Assembly: GCA_907163375.1 (NCBI GenBank)
Contig: CAJQUW010009045.1
Location: 186,001 to 250,000 of the forward strand
Origin: Prostheceraeus crozeri
Lineage: Eukaryota; Platyhelminthes; Polycladida; Euryleptidae
Direction: 5' to 3'
Length of the DNA stretch: 64,000 nucleotides
Positions 8,824 through 20,156 of this stretch are shown here, in pieces. The first letter of the stretch is position 1. Each line of letters begins with the position of its first letter. Made by a program: the position numbers and the translations under genes. The notes below the pieces were generated by a model. The model ran no database searches, had not been told where the DNA came from, and saw nothing but the letters and a program-made list of their open reading frames with translations.

Positions 8824-10518
8824 ATGCGTCCGACGCTCGAAAACATTGTGCTGCGACTTCGGCAAGAAAGAGAAGATGAAGCATCCAGCGATGATGGCGA
8901 AGATTCCGATAACACCTCAGGCAGCAGCGACGGTGAACCAGTCGAAGAACCACATTTGTATCTGCAATCGAGTGACGGCGAATTGGTTGAGGAAGCAACC
9001 AGTAGTTCTTCAGACTCCGACGATGACAGCAACGAAAACTCTAACGGCGACGATTTGACATCACCTAGTGGCGTAACATGGAAACCCAACGCTCCTCCGC
9101 CCAGACGCCTGAGCAGATATGTGATCAATTTCCACAATGGACCTACAATTGCTCCTGCCTCCGAGGAACAGTCATTTAGCTGTTTCATAACTGAAGAAAT
9201 GCTGAGGACATCATTGCGCTATACCAACAGAAGATTGAAGGCACTGGGAAAGAAGTTTACTTTCAATGAACTGAAAGCAGGAATAGCTGTGATTATTCGC
9301 GCGGGTGTCGATCGTGACAATATGTCATCACTGTCCTCTCTTTACGTTCCATCAGACAGTAGACCTTTTTACCGCTGCACCATCTCTAAAAATCGTTTGA
9401 AAATTTTGCTCGCACATTTGACTTTTGATAACAAAATAAACAGGCGAGAGCGTCAAGAAATTGACAAACTAGCTGCCATCCGAGAGTTTTGGGATTTATT
9501 TGTTCTCAACCTGCGTCGTTACTACATACCATCATCTTCAATGACAGTCGACGAACAATTATACGCATATCGTGGCTATTCCCCAGGCAGAACATACATG
9601 CCTCAAAAACCGGCAAAGTATGGCATCAAAGTCTTTTGGCTATGCGATGCCGAAAATGGCTACGCACTGAATGCGTTACCGTACTATGGAGCTGATGGGG
9701 ATAGGGCGACCGGTCTAGCAAAAACAATCGTCATGCAATTAACTGAACCGTAACATCAAAGTCATCGGAATGTTTATTTTGATCGCTATTTTACATCGAA
9801 TGAATTATGCGTCGATCTTTTGAATAGCGGACTCACCATGACGGGGACAATTCAAGCTTCGCGGCGCGATGTTCCGCATGCTATGAAGAATGCAAAAGAC
9901 ATACCCGTGCATGAAACGAGAAACTTTTGGAATCATGACCACCGTGTCCTCTTGACATCATATGTTCCAAAGAAAAATAAAAATGTTCTCCTGGTGAGCA
10001 GCTATCATACGACGAACCGGCCATCAGAAAGAGAAGATCGAAAACCAGAAGTTATTTTGGACTATAACACTGGTAAAGGTGGTGTTGATGTCATGGACTC
10101 AACAAGAGTGGAGGATTTCACATGTCGCCGAAAGGCAAGGCGGTATCCTCTGCTTCATTTCTTCGACATGCTCGACGTCGCATTGCTGAATTCCTTCTTG
10201 ATCATGGAGAAGAATGGGTACGACAAACCTCGCTCCTTTTTCACAAAACAGGTTGCCTTGCAACTTGCTAATGACAACATCATGACTCGCTATAACACTG
10301 CAGCGATCTACCGTCAATCCAAGGCTGCATTTTCATCGATGGGATATCCCGCCAGAATACCTTCAACAACCACCAATGGCAACAAACCGAAAAAGTGCCA
10401 GGTTCCTCGTGGAAAATCAACTCGTAAGCGCTGCGCTAATTGCGCATTGGTTGCATGCTCCCAGCATCACATTGAAAAGATTTTATGTACGAGTACTAGC
10501 TGTGCATCCTCACCGTAA
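8824..10518 (+). pseudogene. piggyBac transposase with one in-frame stop
   Basis: A single frame of 565 codons is interrupted only by a TAA at 9751-9753 (codon 310), and coding sense continues in the same frame. Residues 1-90 are acidic and Ser-rich. The DDE domain (DDE_Tnp_1_7) follows. Catalytic Asp residues fall at D243 (TVDEQL), D320 (NVYFDRYF), D422 and D425 (GGVDVMD). Their spacing is nearly that of piggyBac D268/D346/D447/D450. A C-terminal Cys/His cluster (RCANCALVACSQHH, then CTSTSC) fits the RING-like DNA-binding end. With one nonsense change and about 560 residues it is a recent copy. Strand is the same as the host retroelement. Confidence 0.92.
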
Positions 10519-11053
10519 ATTCATACCTTGGAGTAGTGGACGATTTATATTATGATTGTCAAGATTTTCAAGAAAGTTGTTGCTGTTATTGTTTTTATGA
10601 ATAGATAGATAGATGCATGCAGTTTATTGTTTTTTCTAATATCAAAATCGGATTTCAGACATGTATCATTGATTATAGCCTACTAATCGATAAATACAAC
10701 TAAAACAGTTAATTATGAATGGGATCATAATCGATGCATAGCACATAAATTATATTAGTAATATTGCCCTCTAATTGATTTAAATTAATTAGCTGATTTA
10801 AGTGCTGATTTAAACTAATTAGCACACATAGCTTAGTTCATGATATCTCGAATAATAACAACCAGTATTTTAATGTAGAAAAATAACATTCTCGATGATT
10901 TTAAGGTCAATGGGATCATCTATAAGGTCAAGGGTCACCACGATGTCAATGGGGATACATTATAGTGTTGATAATTATCTTTGAATATTATCTGGCCAAT
11001 TGTCTTATGGGATCGATACTAAATTCTAAACAGTTGATTAAAAATGCAATATT
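10519..11053. other. piggyBac 3' non-coding part
   Basis: No coding sense. It holds short runs of TAGA near 10600 and two near-copies of a GATTTAA/AATTAGC motif at 10785-10825. It is the spacer between the transposase stop and the right-hand inverted repeat. Confidence 0.6.
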
Positions 11054-11111
11054 CTACACATGTAGAGAGGTGGGCTGAATATGATGGTTGAATTTGCCGG
11101 TCCGATGAGGG

Positions 11112-11840
11112 TTAAGACAGAAATCCTTATTCTTGGTCATACCATTTCTGCTGGAATCCACACCGATCCTAGTAAGACAGAGACCATCAAATCCTGCCTC
11201 CCTCCTTTGAATGGGAAGGAAATCAAATCCTCTTTAGGATGAGTAAATTACTATCAAAAGTTTGTTCCAAATCTGTCTCAGATCGCTTCCCCTTTGCAAA
11301 GCTTAGAAATAGCCAAAACGTGGAATTGGACATCTGATTGTGAAGATGCCTTCCAGAAAATCTCTTGACCACAGCACCGGTACTGGGTTGCCCCGACTTC
11401 AGCCCTGAGGCCTCCACGTTTATATTAGATGGCGACGCATGTGATTCTGGTATCGGGCAGTACTATCACAGAAACAAGGTGACAAGCTGCGACTTATAGC
11501 GCTTGATAGTTAGTCTTTGTCGAGGGAACAGCAATCGTATTGTCCAACTCAGAAGATGCTTTCACTCGTATTTTTCATGGAATATTACCGAGAGTATCCC
11601 ATTCCTCGACCATTCTTAGACCACAGTGCTCTGAGGTGGTTGAAGAAGGCCCGATCATCACGAAATGACGCGTTAGTGCGATGGAACACGATTCTTGATA
11701 ATTTCACGTTCAACATTGACGGCAACATCCTTGTGCGATTTCAGGAGTATAATTTCCAGATTTTGTACCGTACCGGCAAGTATCATGGCAACGCCGACAG
11801 TTTGAGCCGTAGACCCTTCAGAAAGGCTGGACATGAATAA
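11112..11840 (+). pseudogene. pol: RT C-terminus and RNase H of the Ty3/gypsy element
   Basis: RT resumes after the piggyBac right end with EILILGHTIS, the connection motif of gypsy RT, and continues to VNYYQKFVPNLSQIA. The RNase H region is scrambled by frameshifts between 11340 and 11510. It recovers in the frame at 11517-11840 with LDHSALRWL, ALVRWNTILDNF and the terminal YRTGKYHGNADSLSRRP. Together with the segment ending at 8146 it forms one pol gene. Confidence 0.85.
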
Positions 11841-11998
11841 TGCCCATCATGTAACCCACAAGCTGCGATACATAGTATCTCCCCAGCGAAACTAGCAGAA
11901 TACTGTCAGTGCTTTCGGAAACACGCAAGCCTCCGCATCATAAGAAGTCAGAACTTACTCGAAGGGTAGCTGCGGTCACTCGATAACCGTTATCCGCC

Positions 11999-12920
11999 GT
12001 GTCCACATCTGAGGGAAATTCCATCTTTAGTGCGGACGATGCCGACAGTGAAAGCTCTTTTAACCCACCTGAAATCCCCGATACTCCCATATTGTCCTCC
12101 AACGCTGACATAAGAGCGGACCAGGAAAGCGATTTCGATTTCGGCCCCGTGGTTAACTGTCTTCATCGAGGTCATCCGAAACCCTCCAAACCAGCCCTGA
12201 TGTCATTCCGTAGGATCACCAGGATTCTTTTTAGCCAGTTCGACCAACTTGAGCTAGAAAATGGGATTCTCGTGCGAAAAACAAGAGATGCATGGCAAAT
12301 AGTCACCCCATGGAAGTTGCGCTCTGTCGTGTTACACGGTGCTCATAACCAATCTGGTCACGGTGGCCTGCGTCAAACTCGCCTTAGAATCCTGAAGAAG
12401 TTTTGGTGGCCTGATATAGTACGCAAGAAATCGATGACTATGCATGCTGCTGTCTGGTAAGTGCTCAAACTAAGAGAACAGGACGCCACCGGGTGGAGCC
12501 ATTGCAACCCCTACCCAAGGGATACGCCAACCAGGCTGTCCACATAGATTTAGCCGGGCCTCTAAGACCATCATCGAAAGGCAACGTTTACTTGTGCGTC
12601 ATGATCGATCGGTTCACCTCCTGGATGGAAGCCATCCCGATCCCAGACAAGAGGGCACAAGAAGTAGCATCTGCTTTCGTTCGTTCTGTCGTTACGGTAT
12701 ACCCGAGCACCTGTATAGTGACCAGGGTCAAGAAGTTTCAGGGAGCTTAATGAATTCCATATGCACTGAGTTAGGAATAGAAAAAATCCGCACATCACCC
12801 CGGCACCCATAGGCAGATGGCAAAGTAGAGCGAGTAATTCAGCAGTTGAAGGCCGGTCTTCGCAATTATCTGGCAGACAAGGAAGACGACTGGGAAGATT
12901 ATCAAAACCTTGTTCTTCTG
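11999..12920 (+). pseudogene. pol: Integrase N-terminus and catalytic core of the Ty3/gypsy element
   Basis: The zinc-binding H2C2 module is seen as VVLHGAHNQSGHGG and, after a one-base shift near 12432, CLVSAQTK. The core follows: VHIDLAGPL with the first catalytic Asp, MIDRFTSWMEAIPIP, then after another shift LYSDQGQE with the second Asp, and GKVERVI with the catalytic Glu. At least three frameshifts and one stop break it. The core is cut at 12920 by the element with the CTG duplication and resumes at 14827. Confidence 0.85.
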
Positions 12921-14823
12921 GGGCCGTATGCTGGAACAATTCCTAAGATTTTTATCTTAGAATCCTAACTTAGGGATTCGCTAGGTGAAATCCTAGTCGG
13001 TATGCTTGAACGTGCCCTAGCAATTCCCTAAGTTAGGGGACTCTCCCTAAGTTCACTTGATTGGCAGATCACCGGACTGCTGCAGCTGTGTTTATTTTCA
13101 CACCCTGACAACGAATTGTCTCACAAACTGCAGTCGACGATTGATTGACGGTGAAAAAAACAATTTGAAAAAATATCAGTTACCGACAAACTGGAACTGC
13201 AGTTGTATTCATCTTGTTGTTACGATGAAGACAACGTTTCGTTTATCAAAATCGATGCAGTAGTTCCAAAGTTATGTGGAATAATACATTTATCCTCAAA
13301 GTGTGCACGTCTTAATTACTCAACTAATGAGTGAATACCGTGGACTTATCGTCAACACAAAAGTTGTCGAAACATGAAATTGGCGATAGCTCAGCTAATA
13401 CTGCATCAAATTAAACAAAATAGACTGCATTATAATCGTCATCTCATGATTGAGAAGATGGTGTCACCAGTTGCTAACATAGATATAGAAAATGTTTTAC
13501 CAGCATTTATTATTACATGAGTTGACATTGTACTGGTAGATTTCAACAACCAATCAGAATGGAGCGCACAGCAAAATATTGTAGATTCAATCTTATCATG
13601 CCAATGATGAATATAACAGGACGTATCCGACCCATTATTAGCTTCCATCAAAGATCTTTATTTTTTACTAACTTTCACTGCAAAAACTGTTAACATTTGG
13701 TTGAATTTATCGTTAGTTCAAATGTCAAATTTAATACTCGCATTTGCTAATGTTCAGGAGTAACCTATGATCAAAGAATATGGTCAAAATATCTATAGAT
13801 AGGAAGAGTGAAAAATAGTTAAAAACCATGAATTAAAAAGATAAACTGTGTTATTGATATTGGAATACTTTGGCAATGCAATCTTATACCTTGAGCTGCA
13901 AATAATGCAAATTTAAAGTAATCACTATTGCATGCTTCACTTTTCATAATGCTATAATTACATGTAAGCTCTTATATTCTCATAAACTCAACACAAAGTC
14001 TTCCTCGTGAATTGAGATTCGTCAACTTAATTCAAGATAATGTCGTCAAATACAACCTTCCATTTTCCAATGTAATGTAGATGATTATTTTTGAAAACGA
14101 CTTAATTCACTAGAGTGACAATGCAAATAATATTGTGTATACGAAAATTACTAGAAATTCAAGATCCAACTGAGAAAAAAGGAAATTAAAGAAAGTATCT
14201 ATTTATTATTTCTCGCTGGTGTTTCTTTCCATCGTTCGCCGATGTTTCCGGGAATTGATCATTCGGATCATTTTCCTGCATAATGGTCATATTTCTGATC
14301 TTCTTTGTTTCTTTCTCCAGCACGATTTCTTCAGGAGTTGGAAGTCGTCGAGCTACAATATTATATTGGTCGTTGATAGCCTACAATAATTATCTGACAG
14401 ATAGTAAGTGTCATCGTAATCAAAAACCTTTGCATACAGGGTAAATCGTCAAAAAATTGTTAGGAAATGAACATAGGCACTATATACCTGTTAAATAAAA
14501 GTGAACCTAAACCACTATTGAATAGGTTTAATTGATTTAGTCCATACAGAAAATTTGTTGAAGAATTGATATATATTTCCTGACTTAGGGGCGGGTCTAA
14601 GTTCTCCTAGATTTCGTCAAGATTTTGTGATTTGATTCCTAGGATTTTTTCATAACTTTGTTTCAGCATACCAACAACCCCCTAACCCTAACTTAGGTAC
14701 CCCCAGCGATCCCCTAAGATTTTTTTCCTAAGTGACTTAGGGGTGACGTTCAAGCATACCACTTAGGATTTTTCCCCTAACTTAGGCAAATCCTAAGTTA
14801 GGGGTTGTTCTGGCATACGGCCC
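12921..14823. mobile_element. 1903-bp DNA transposon with 3-bp CTG target duplication, PIF/Harbinger-like
   Basis: Ends are GGGCCGTATGCTGGAACAA (left) and its near-complement at the right (TTGTTCTGGCATACGGCCC). CTG stands at 12918-12920 and again at 14824-14826. Removing the element and one CTG restores the integrase reading frame, which proves the borders. Subterminal zones (12935-13050, 14580-14810) are full of CTAAGTTAGGG palindromes. Three-base duplications occur in PIF/Harbinger and CACTA; the ends do not start with CAC, so Harbinger is preferred. No transposase was found. One probable exon lies inside. Confidence 0.85.
14186..14380 (-). CDS. Probable terminal exon inside the CTG-duplication element, product unknown
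   Basis: After a good acceptor (TTATTGTAG, exon from 14380) a frame of 64 codons runs to TAA at 14186. It has coding-like composition: ARRLPTPEEIVLEKETKKIR then TIMQENDPNDQFPE. Harbinger elements often carry a second gene for a Myb/SANT-like protein, and a charged helical tail of this kind would suit one. No Myb domain is visible upstream, so this is a guess from context. Upstream exons were not found within the 443 bp to the right border. Confidence 0.35.
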   Translation of the reverse strand, partial: AINDQYNIVARRLPTPEEIVLEKETKKIRNMTIMQENDPNDQFPETSANDGKKHQREIINRYFL

Positions 14824-14826
14824 CTG

Positions 14827-15260
14827 AGCCTTAGGACGAAGGAGAGTGCTAGCTGTGGGTTTACTCCCGCGATGATGACATTGGGAAAGGAACTGCTCTT
14901 ACCTTACGAATCCATGATTGACCCTTGCTTACGTGACCCCCTCTGACCCTCATGAGTTCCTAGTTGTGATTCGTAACCAGCTGCACACTGTTCACTCCGC
15001 AGCCAGAGTGTCCTACACTAGAGCTCAGCGCCAGCAGAAAAGGCACTTTGATACGAAGGTTCATGGCGATAAGTTCAGAATAGGTGATTGGGTTTTCATA
15101 AGAGGTCAACCGAAACACACATCAGACACCTCACAATTCTTAGGCCCCTGCCTAGTTACCAAGCGACTTTCGAAGACCCTGTAAGCAGTTAAGCCGGCGA
15201 GAGGAGAAGAGGGCGAAGTCGTGAACCCGCGTTTGCGTCAACGGGAAAGAAGGGTTAATT
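14827..15260 (+). pseudogene. pol: Integrase C-terminal region of the Ty3/gypsy element
   Basis: The core ends with SLRTKESASCGFTPAMMTLG and GKELLLP, the gypsy motif after the catalytic Glu. A frame at 14918-15184 then shows YTRAQRQQKRHFDTKVHG and FRIGDWVFI, the GPY/F-like end of integrase. Coding sense decays after 15190. Confidence 0.8.
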
Positions 15261-15460
15261 TCAACAATCTTCGACCCGTGCGAGCTCCGGGGTTTCCACG
15301 AGTGCGACACAAACGTTGCGAGTGTAAATGATTAAACGAACACATTGATGTAAAAAAATCATAGCAAGGAGTCCAAATAACAAGACAGTGAACGCAGGAA
15401 AGTTACTGAGCGCGAGACAGAGGACATACGTCCTTCCTGTCAGACCGCTAGGCAGCGAGT

Positions 15461-15823
15461 GTGATCCCAAATGCCAGTATCAAGATCGAGACACGGCGGT
15501 GGACGCGAGTACCTACTTTGCGATCGGATGAGAACAGTCATCACTCTGTCGCGGTTAGTGGCGAGTGGGAACTGACCAACACTTCACCTTCGGACGAGGA
15601 GAGCGCGAAGCGCTGGAACAGATGCCTGATAGGTGATCGAGCGGAAAGCGCGGCCATCGACGTAGAGGGGAGAGGAGGCGCTTCATTCGATTCCGACCGG
15701 CAGCAAGTGTTTATGACAAACGATCGTGAACATTCGACGCACCTGACTACCTTCAGTGACTCGGTAACGGATCCTTGCCAATTAACTGCGACGGGCTCAA
15801 CGAAACCCATGGAGGACGAGTGA
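15461..15823 (+). CDS. ORF of unknown function near the retroelement 3' end
   Basis: 120 codons between integrase and LTR, rich in Ser, Asp, Glu and Arg with no hydrophobic segment, so it is not an envelope protein. It may be the tail of pol or a small third ORF. The local DNA is much more GC-rich than the surroundings, which alone lengthens open frames. Confidence 0.25.
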   Translation: MIPNASIKIETRRWTRVPTLRSDENSHHSVAVSGEWELTNTSPSDEESAKRWNRCLIGDRAESAAIDVEGRGGASFDSDRQQVFMTNDREHSTHLTTFSDSVTDPCQLTATGSTKPMEDE

Positions 15824-15917
15824 CTGTTTTCGACTACTACGCTTACTGTAAGTCTTCTATGGGCAAGCTCATCTTGCAGAAGCGTTTAATTGTCTTGTTA
15901 GACTTTTTTGTATTCTA

Positions 15918-16040
15918 TGTAATAGTGACAAGTGTTCAACCGTGCCTGAGAGCTTAAATAACTTACGATTGCCAATAAAGCTCTATCTGACTAGTCCTTC
16001 GACTTCTTCCTGTCTGAAAGTTTAAGCGCTCTACATTACA
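15918..16040 (+). repeat. Candidate short 3' LTR
   Basis: It begins TGTAATAGTG and ends CTACATTACA, an inverted TGTAAT/ATTACA pair of the usual TG..CA form. An AATAAAG polyadenylation-type signal lies inside at about 15975. At 123 bp it is short for an LTR, and without a matching 5' copy the call rests on end structure and position only. Confidence 0.45.
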
Positions 16041-19000
16041 AATGCCAACGTAATCAAAATCTATCAGGATTACATGACAAATTAGGCAAAACCTTAGGTA
16101 TTTCACTGAGAAAAAGAGACTGTAGATCAAATCAGGATTATTTATGTTTTTTGGTCACCGTGGGAGGTCTGCTTACTGCGGACACTTAATCTAAAAGAGT
16201 CACTTCCTATTTGACTTAAAACCGTTTAGTAGCAAGTTGCACGGCATCAGCAAAATAATTTTCTGGTGTTCGACTTCACGTATGCTATATATATCACAAA
16301 AACTGACACTGTGTTGTCGCAAACCATGCTGTTTTCATGGATTCGAGTCTTTCATGCTAAATTGCATTCGGTTCTGCTCTAATATCTGTCATCAATTCAA
16401 GGTCATCATTCAAAACAATTACTTGAGGCTATATAAAGCCGTTCTAATACACCGTTCATTTCTTTTTTTGACCCGACGCGATCTAACACGCATGGAAGTG
16501 GCTACTAGATGGAAATAGATCATTTACCCGTACTACACACATATAATTTCACAACTAACAAGTTTCACACTAAGAAAAATTCTACTCACACTGGGAAATG
16601 ATGATCTTAACTTCGGAGAAATTATAAAGTTTGTTCTCAAAGACATTGTGGACGGTGGCGTCAAGCAGGCGTTGTATACCACAAAATGCACGTTATTTAA
16701 TAGATTACCTGGGCTGTCAGTAATACGCTTGACAGCAGGCTCAACAGTAGTATACAATTACAATTAAATATATATATATAGGATTTTAAAAGTTTATGTC
16801 AAGTCGCCCCGAGTAATATAGTGGATCAAAATTCTCAAGAAAAAATGAAACGTATTGATGGCTCGAAGAATGCTGCAGCATTGTTGGAGGAAAGGAGACA
16901 AAACGTCCGGAATTTCAAGATTGTAAGCTCTGCTCTTCGAGCACCAAAAATAATGGCCACTCCTCAAATCTCCATTGGTGAACCTTCATCTAGTTGTTTG
17001 ACTCAGTAGACATCTTCATTCATAGCAGCAGGATTTCGTAATTAGGGAGACGCACAAAAAATCGTCTCCAACTTTTGGGTGGTGAAGATATTCTCCCTCA
17101 ATTGCGACCGTGGATGAAAGGCATAAAAGATCATGTCATCTTCATCATCATTTAATATCATTATCAATAATCATGTCCACATAATAATAATAATAATCAT
17201 GTTCATTTTTATGATGTTCATTCATAATAATCATAATCATGTTCATCTCTAGACATGTCTCATCTGTAATGGTCAGAATGCAGATGACAACTAGCACTTT
17301 TGAAAATTTAGAGACTCAATTTCCAAGGAGGTCTCCATCAGAAGTCAGATTGATCTAATCTGCATCTTGACTTTCTGAAAAAAAAACTCTTATTTGTGAG
17401 GAAAATATTACTGTCAAATAAATTACATAAGCAATTCGTTACATTCCTTAAAAAGCTTTAAAGTTTAATGAAGTAATATATTGATGCATTAAAACATCAT
17501 TTACAGCGTTCACTTTCCCACATAGGCCGCATCATTTGCGTCAAATTGCACTTAAATTGACAAAAGGAAAGCGATTTCAACTTGAATATAACAGCACTTT
17601 CCATGAACTCTTGACTCAAGGACTTTGAAATTTTCAAGGTCTACTGCACTTTTTGAGTCTACTAATCATTGTTGGCATCTGAAAACCTCTTTGAATTGAG
17701 ATGAAACTGCAAGAATTTCACCAATTTTTAAGTTCCAGTCCAAAAGATTATGACTGAAACAGATGTAAAAATTATTTTAAAAATTAAACTAAATTTATTA
17801 TTTGTTGTGTCATCTGTTGAAGATGATGTTGTTTTAATGTCAAAAATTCTTCTTTTTGCCAATTTAAATGCGATTGTCGCAAAGAAATATCATTGATATC
17901 ACAATATACGACAAACTTTGGGTGGACTGGAACAAATGCATCGTGATTGCCTCGGATGTGTCCCTAAATACATGCGGGTGTGTGCCCATTGGATGAAGAA
18001 ATAGAAAACTCAAATAGATCACAGCAATACATGTCCCTTCATTTCTAATTTTGCATGACATCATGTGCAGCAGAGATAGAAATTCAGATATGTCTTTGCA
18101 GGCGGTGCAAACATCAGTGTAGACGCCAAAGTGATGGACGCTGTGATTTTGCAACGCATTTCTACAAGAAGTCGGAACTAGTTTCGTTGCGCCTACAGTT
18201 GCCTACACCATTGTTCAATAGTGCCTATGCGATGTCACAGGGATAATTTTTGTCAACTTAGCAATTTGTCGCACGTTGGTGGGCATATGAGTGCAGTGAA
18301 GCCATCATCAATTTTCTCGTATCTCCTCTATAGATTAATTATGAGTATTGATTGTGGCGCGCCAAAGCGCAGCAGCAATTAATTTTTCTGGTAGTTCTGG
18401 CCATTGTCAGTCGTGTTCTTTATCCTAAGCAACATAAGCAAATGTAAAACTTAAATGAATGAATTGTTTATATGTGCTTATTCCTTTGGCACGCATAGAA
18501 GCTATATAGCAAGATCGATTTTTATGATGTCGATCGAATGTTATGATTTACACCCTTGCTTTGCTGACCAGCAGATTAAAAGACAAATTCACACAGTGTG
18601 ATGAAAGATAAGACTTTGTGATAACTTTGACACAATTTGCGGTTCCAATACTAACACTTCAGTCATTGAGTGGAGATAGGCAGAGGGATGATGACTGAAA
18701 AAAGTATACGTATACAGTGAAAATTTTTATATGAAAGAATTCAGTTTTTTGCGCAGATTGCGTTCCCGTGATCCAAAAAATTATTTGAAAGTTTTAGAAA
18801 AGTCAAAACTTTGCCAATTTATATACTACTGAGATGACGCCCCTAAATAGGTAGTATGAAACAAGTTGGATATCAACAGGAATGAATATTTGCTAAGCAT
18901 CCTAAGAAAGCAGAAATTAAGCTGATTATCAAGGGAATTTCATGAACCATATTGTAATGGAAATCTTCATGAAAAAGTCGCGATAAATTATTCGTGCTTC

Positions 19001-20156
19001 CTGCCTGAAATTTCAAGTTTTTAATTCAATTTTCTCCGGCATGATTTTATGATTCACTAAATTCATGTTTCATTTCTTGAAACTGAATAGTGATGTGGAC
19101 CCAATTACATCTTTCAAAGTTAATTGAAATCATTGTCTTTGATTATGTGATTTTGCTTAAGAGATTTAGCCTGTGAGATATGAACACGCTTAAGAAAAGG
19201 TTGCTCTTCATTGCTCTCTTGAGGTTGAGCATGAAAGTATAGGAACCCATCGAATTTCTCATTCAACAAATATTAAATCTTCAAAGCTGTCACTCTACCT
19301 AACTTCAATGTGTCAAAGGAAGCATGTAGGAGAGGAGTTTGACAAGGCGGAAAATTATAAACAGTATGCAGACGCCTGTAACTGTTTCGGAGTTGCAATT
19401 TATTGAAAAAAGATCATTCATAAATCAGTTTGAAGTTTTTCACAATGTGGCGGCGTAAAGGAACATCTCATTATATAATATTTGATTTAACTCTCCTGCC
19501 TTCTCTCTCGGCAATTATATCTGTTCGATTTATTAGCGTTGCGATGTACAGAATTGAGATGAAATTTCAGATTCAAGCCAGTTAGTGACAAATCTAGGCC
19601 AATTAGAACAAGAATTTTCACTGCTCTTTTCAATGGAGTTGGATATAACCAGTCCGGACGCTGCATAAAGACTTTTCCGGATTCTTAACATAGTCATTTC
19701 GCTGCTGTAGCACGCTTGCATTTTCGATATGTTTCTTAAAATGTCAGGTCATCCCAATCGTCCATTCTCTCAAAATATTTAATAAGCGCAAGGACGCAAG
19801 GAGGTTGACATCCTTGTCTATGATTCGTAAAGATATCTCCGGGAAAAATGTCCGTCAAAGTACTCTTTCAACCTTTCATGGCCAGGAGTGAATCTATATG
19901 AAATAAGTATATTAAGAATTGATAGCACTTTCGATGGAAAAGCAAAGTAGGCTATCAGTCTTTCATGATTGATTCCTGCACTCCCGTGAACCTACATCTC
20001 GCACCCCATTCGGGCGAAGTATATGACACACTTTGTTGCGCACTGTGTGGAGGATGATTCCTCCCCCTTTTAATTTGATATAAATTTTTATTGGAGGATA
20101 ATTTCCTTGTTCCCAACTGTAGACAAAATTAATTCTGAAGAAATCATAGACGCGGC
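16041..20156. other. Gene-free stretch
   Basis: Only short frames are present (for example 16821-17009 and 18055-18246) and none has recognisable motifs. A degenerate ATCATGTTCAT/AATAAT simple-repeat patch lies at 17140-17255 and a short (TA)n run at about 16770. I see no RNA gene. Confidence 0.6.

Larger units (their letters stand above)
8146..11111 (+). mobile_element. piggyBac-type DNA transposon inserted in the RT gene
   Basis: An internal inverted repeat CCCACCTCTCTACATGTGTA is present near the left end (8151) and inverted near the right end (to 11076). A third copy with one change lies at 8330. The right end proper is CCGATGAGGG followed by TTAA (11112-11115), the piggyBac target. The left end carries CATCGG directly before the internal repeat but lacks TTAA and the outermost few bases. 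The spacer between terminal and internal repeat is almost nil at the left and about 30 bp at the right. The same unequal spacing is known for the founding piggyBac element. The transposase gene lies inside. Confidence 0.9.
5576..16040 (+). mobile_element. Ty3/gypsy-type LTR retrotransposon, decayed, split by two nested transposons
   Basis: Order on the plus strand is gag, CCHC knuckles, aspartic protease, reverse transcriptase, RNase H, integrase, then a short 3' LTR. This protease-RT-RNase H-integrase order is that of Ty3/gypsy. A piggyBac element (about 8146-11111) and a 1903-bp element with CTG duplication (12921-14823) lie inside pol. No 5' LTR matching the 3' LTR was seen upstream of gag, so the 5' end is missing or too diverged. 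Several frameshifts and stops show it is dead. Confidence 0.9.
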
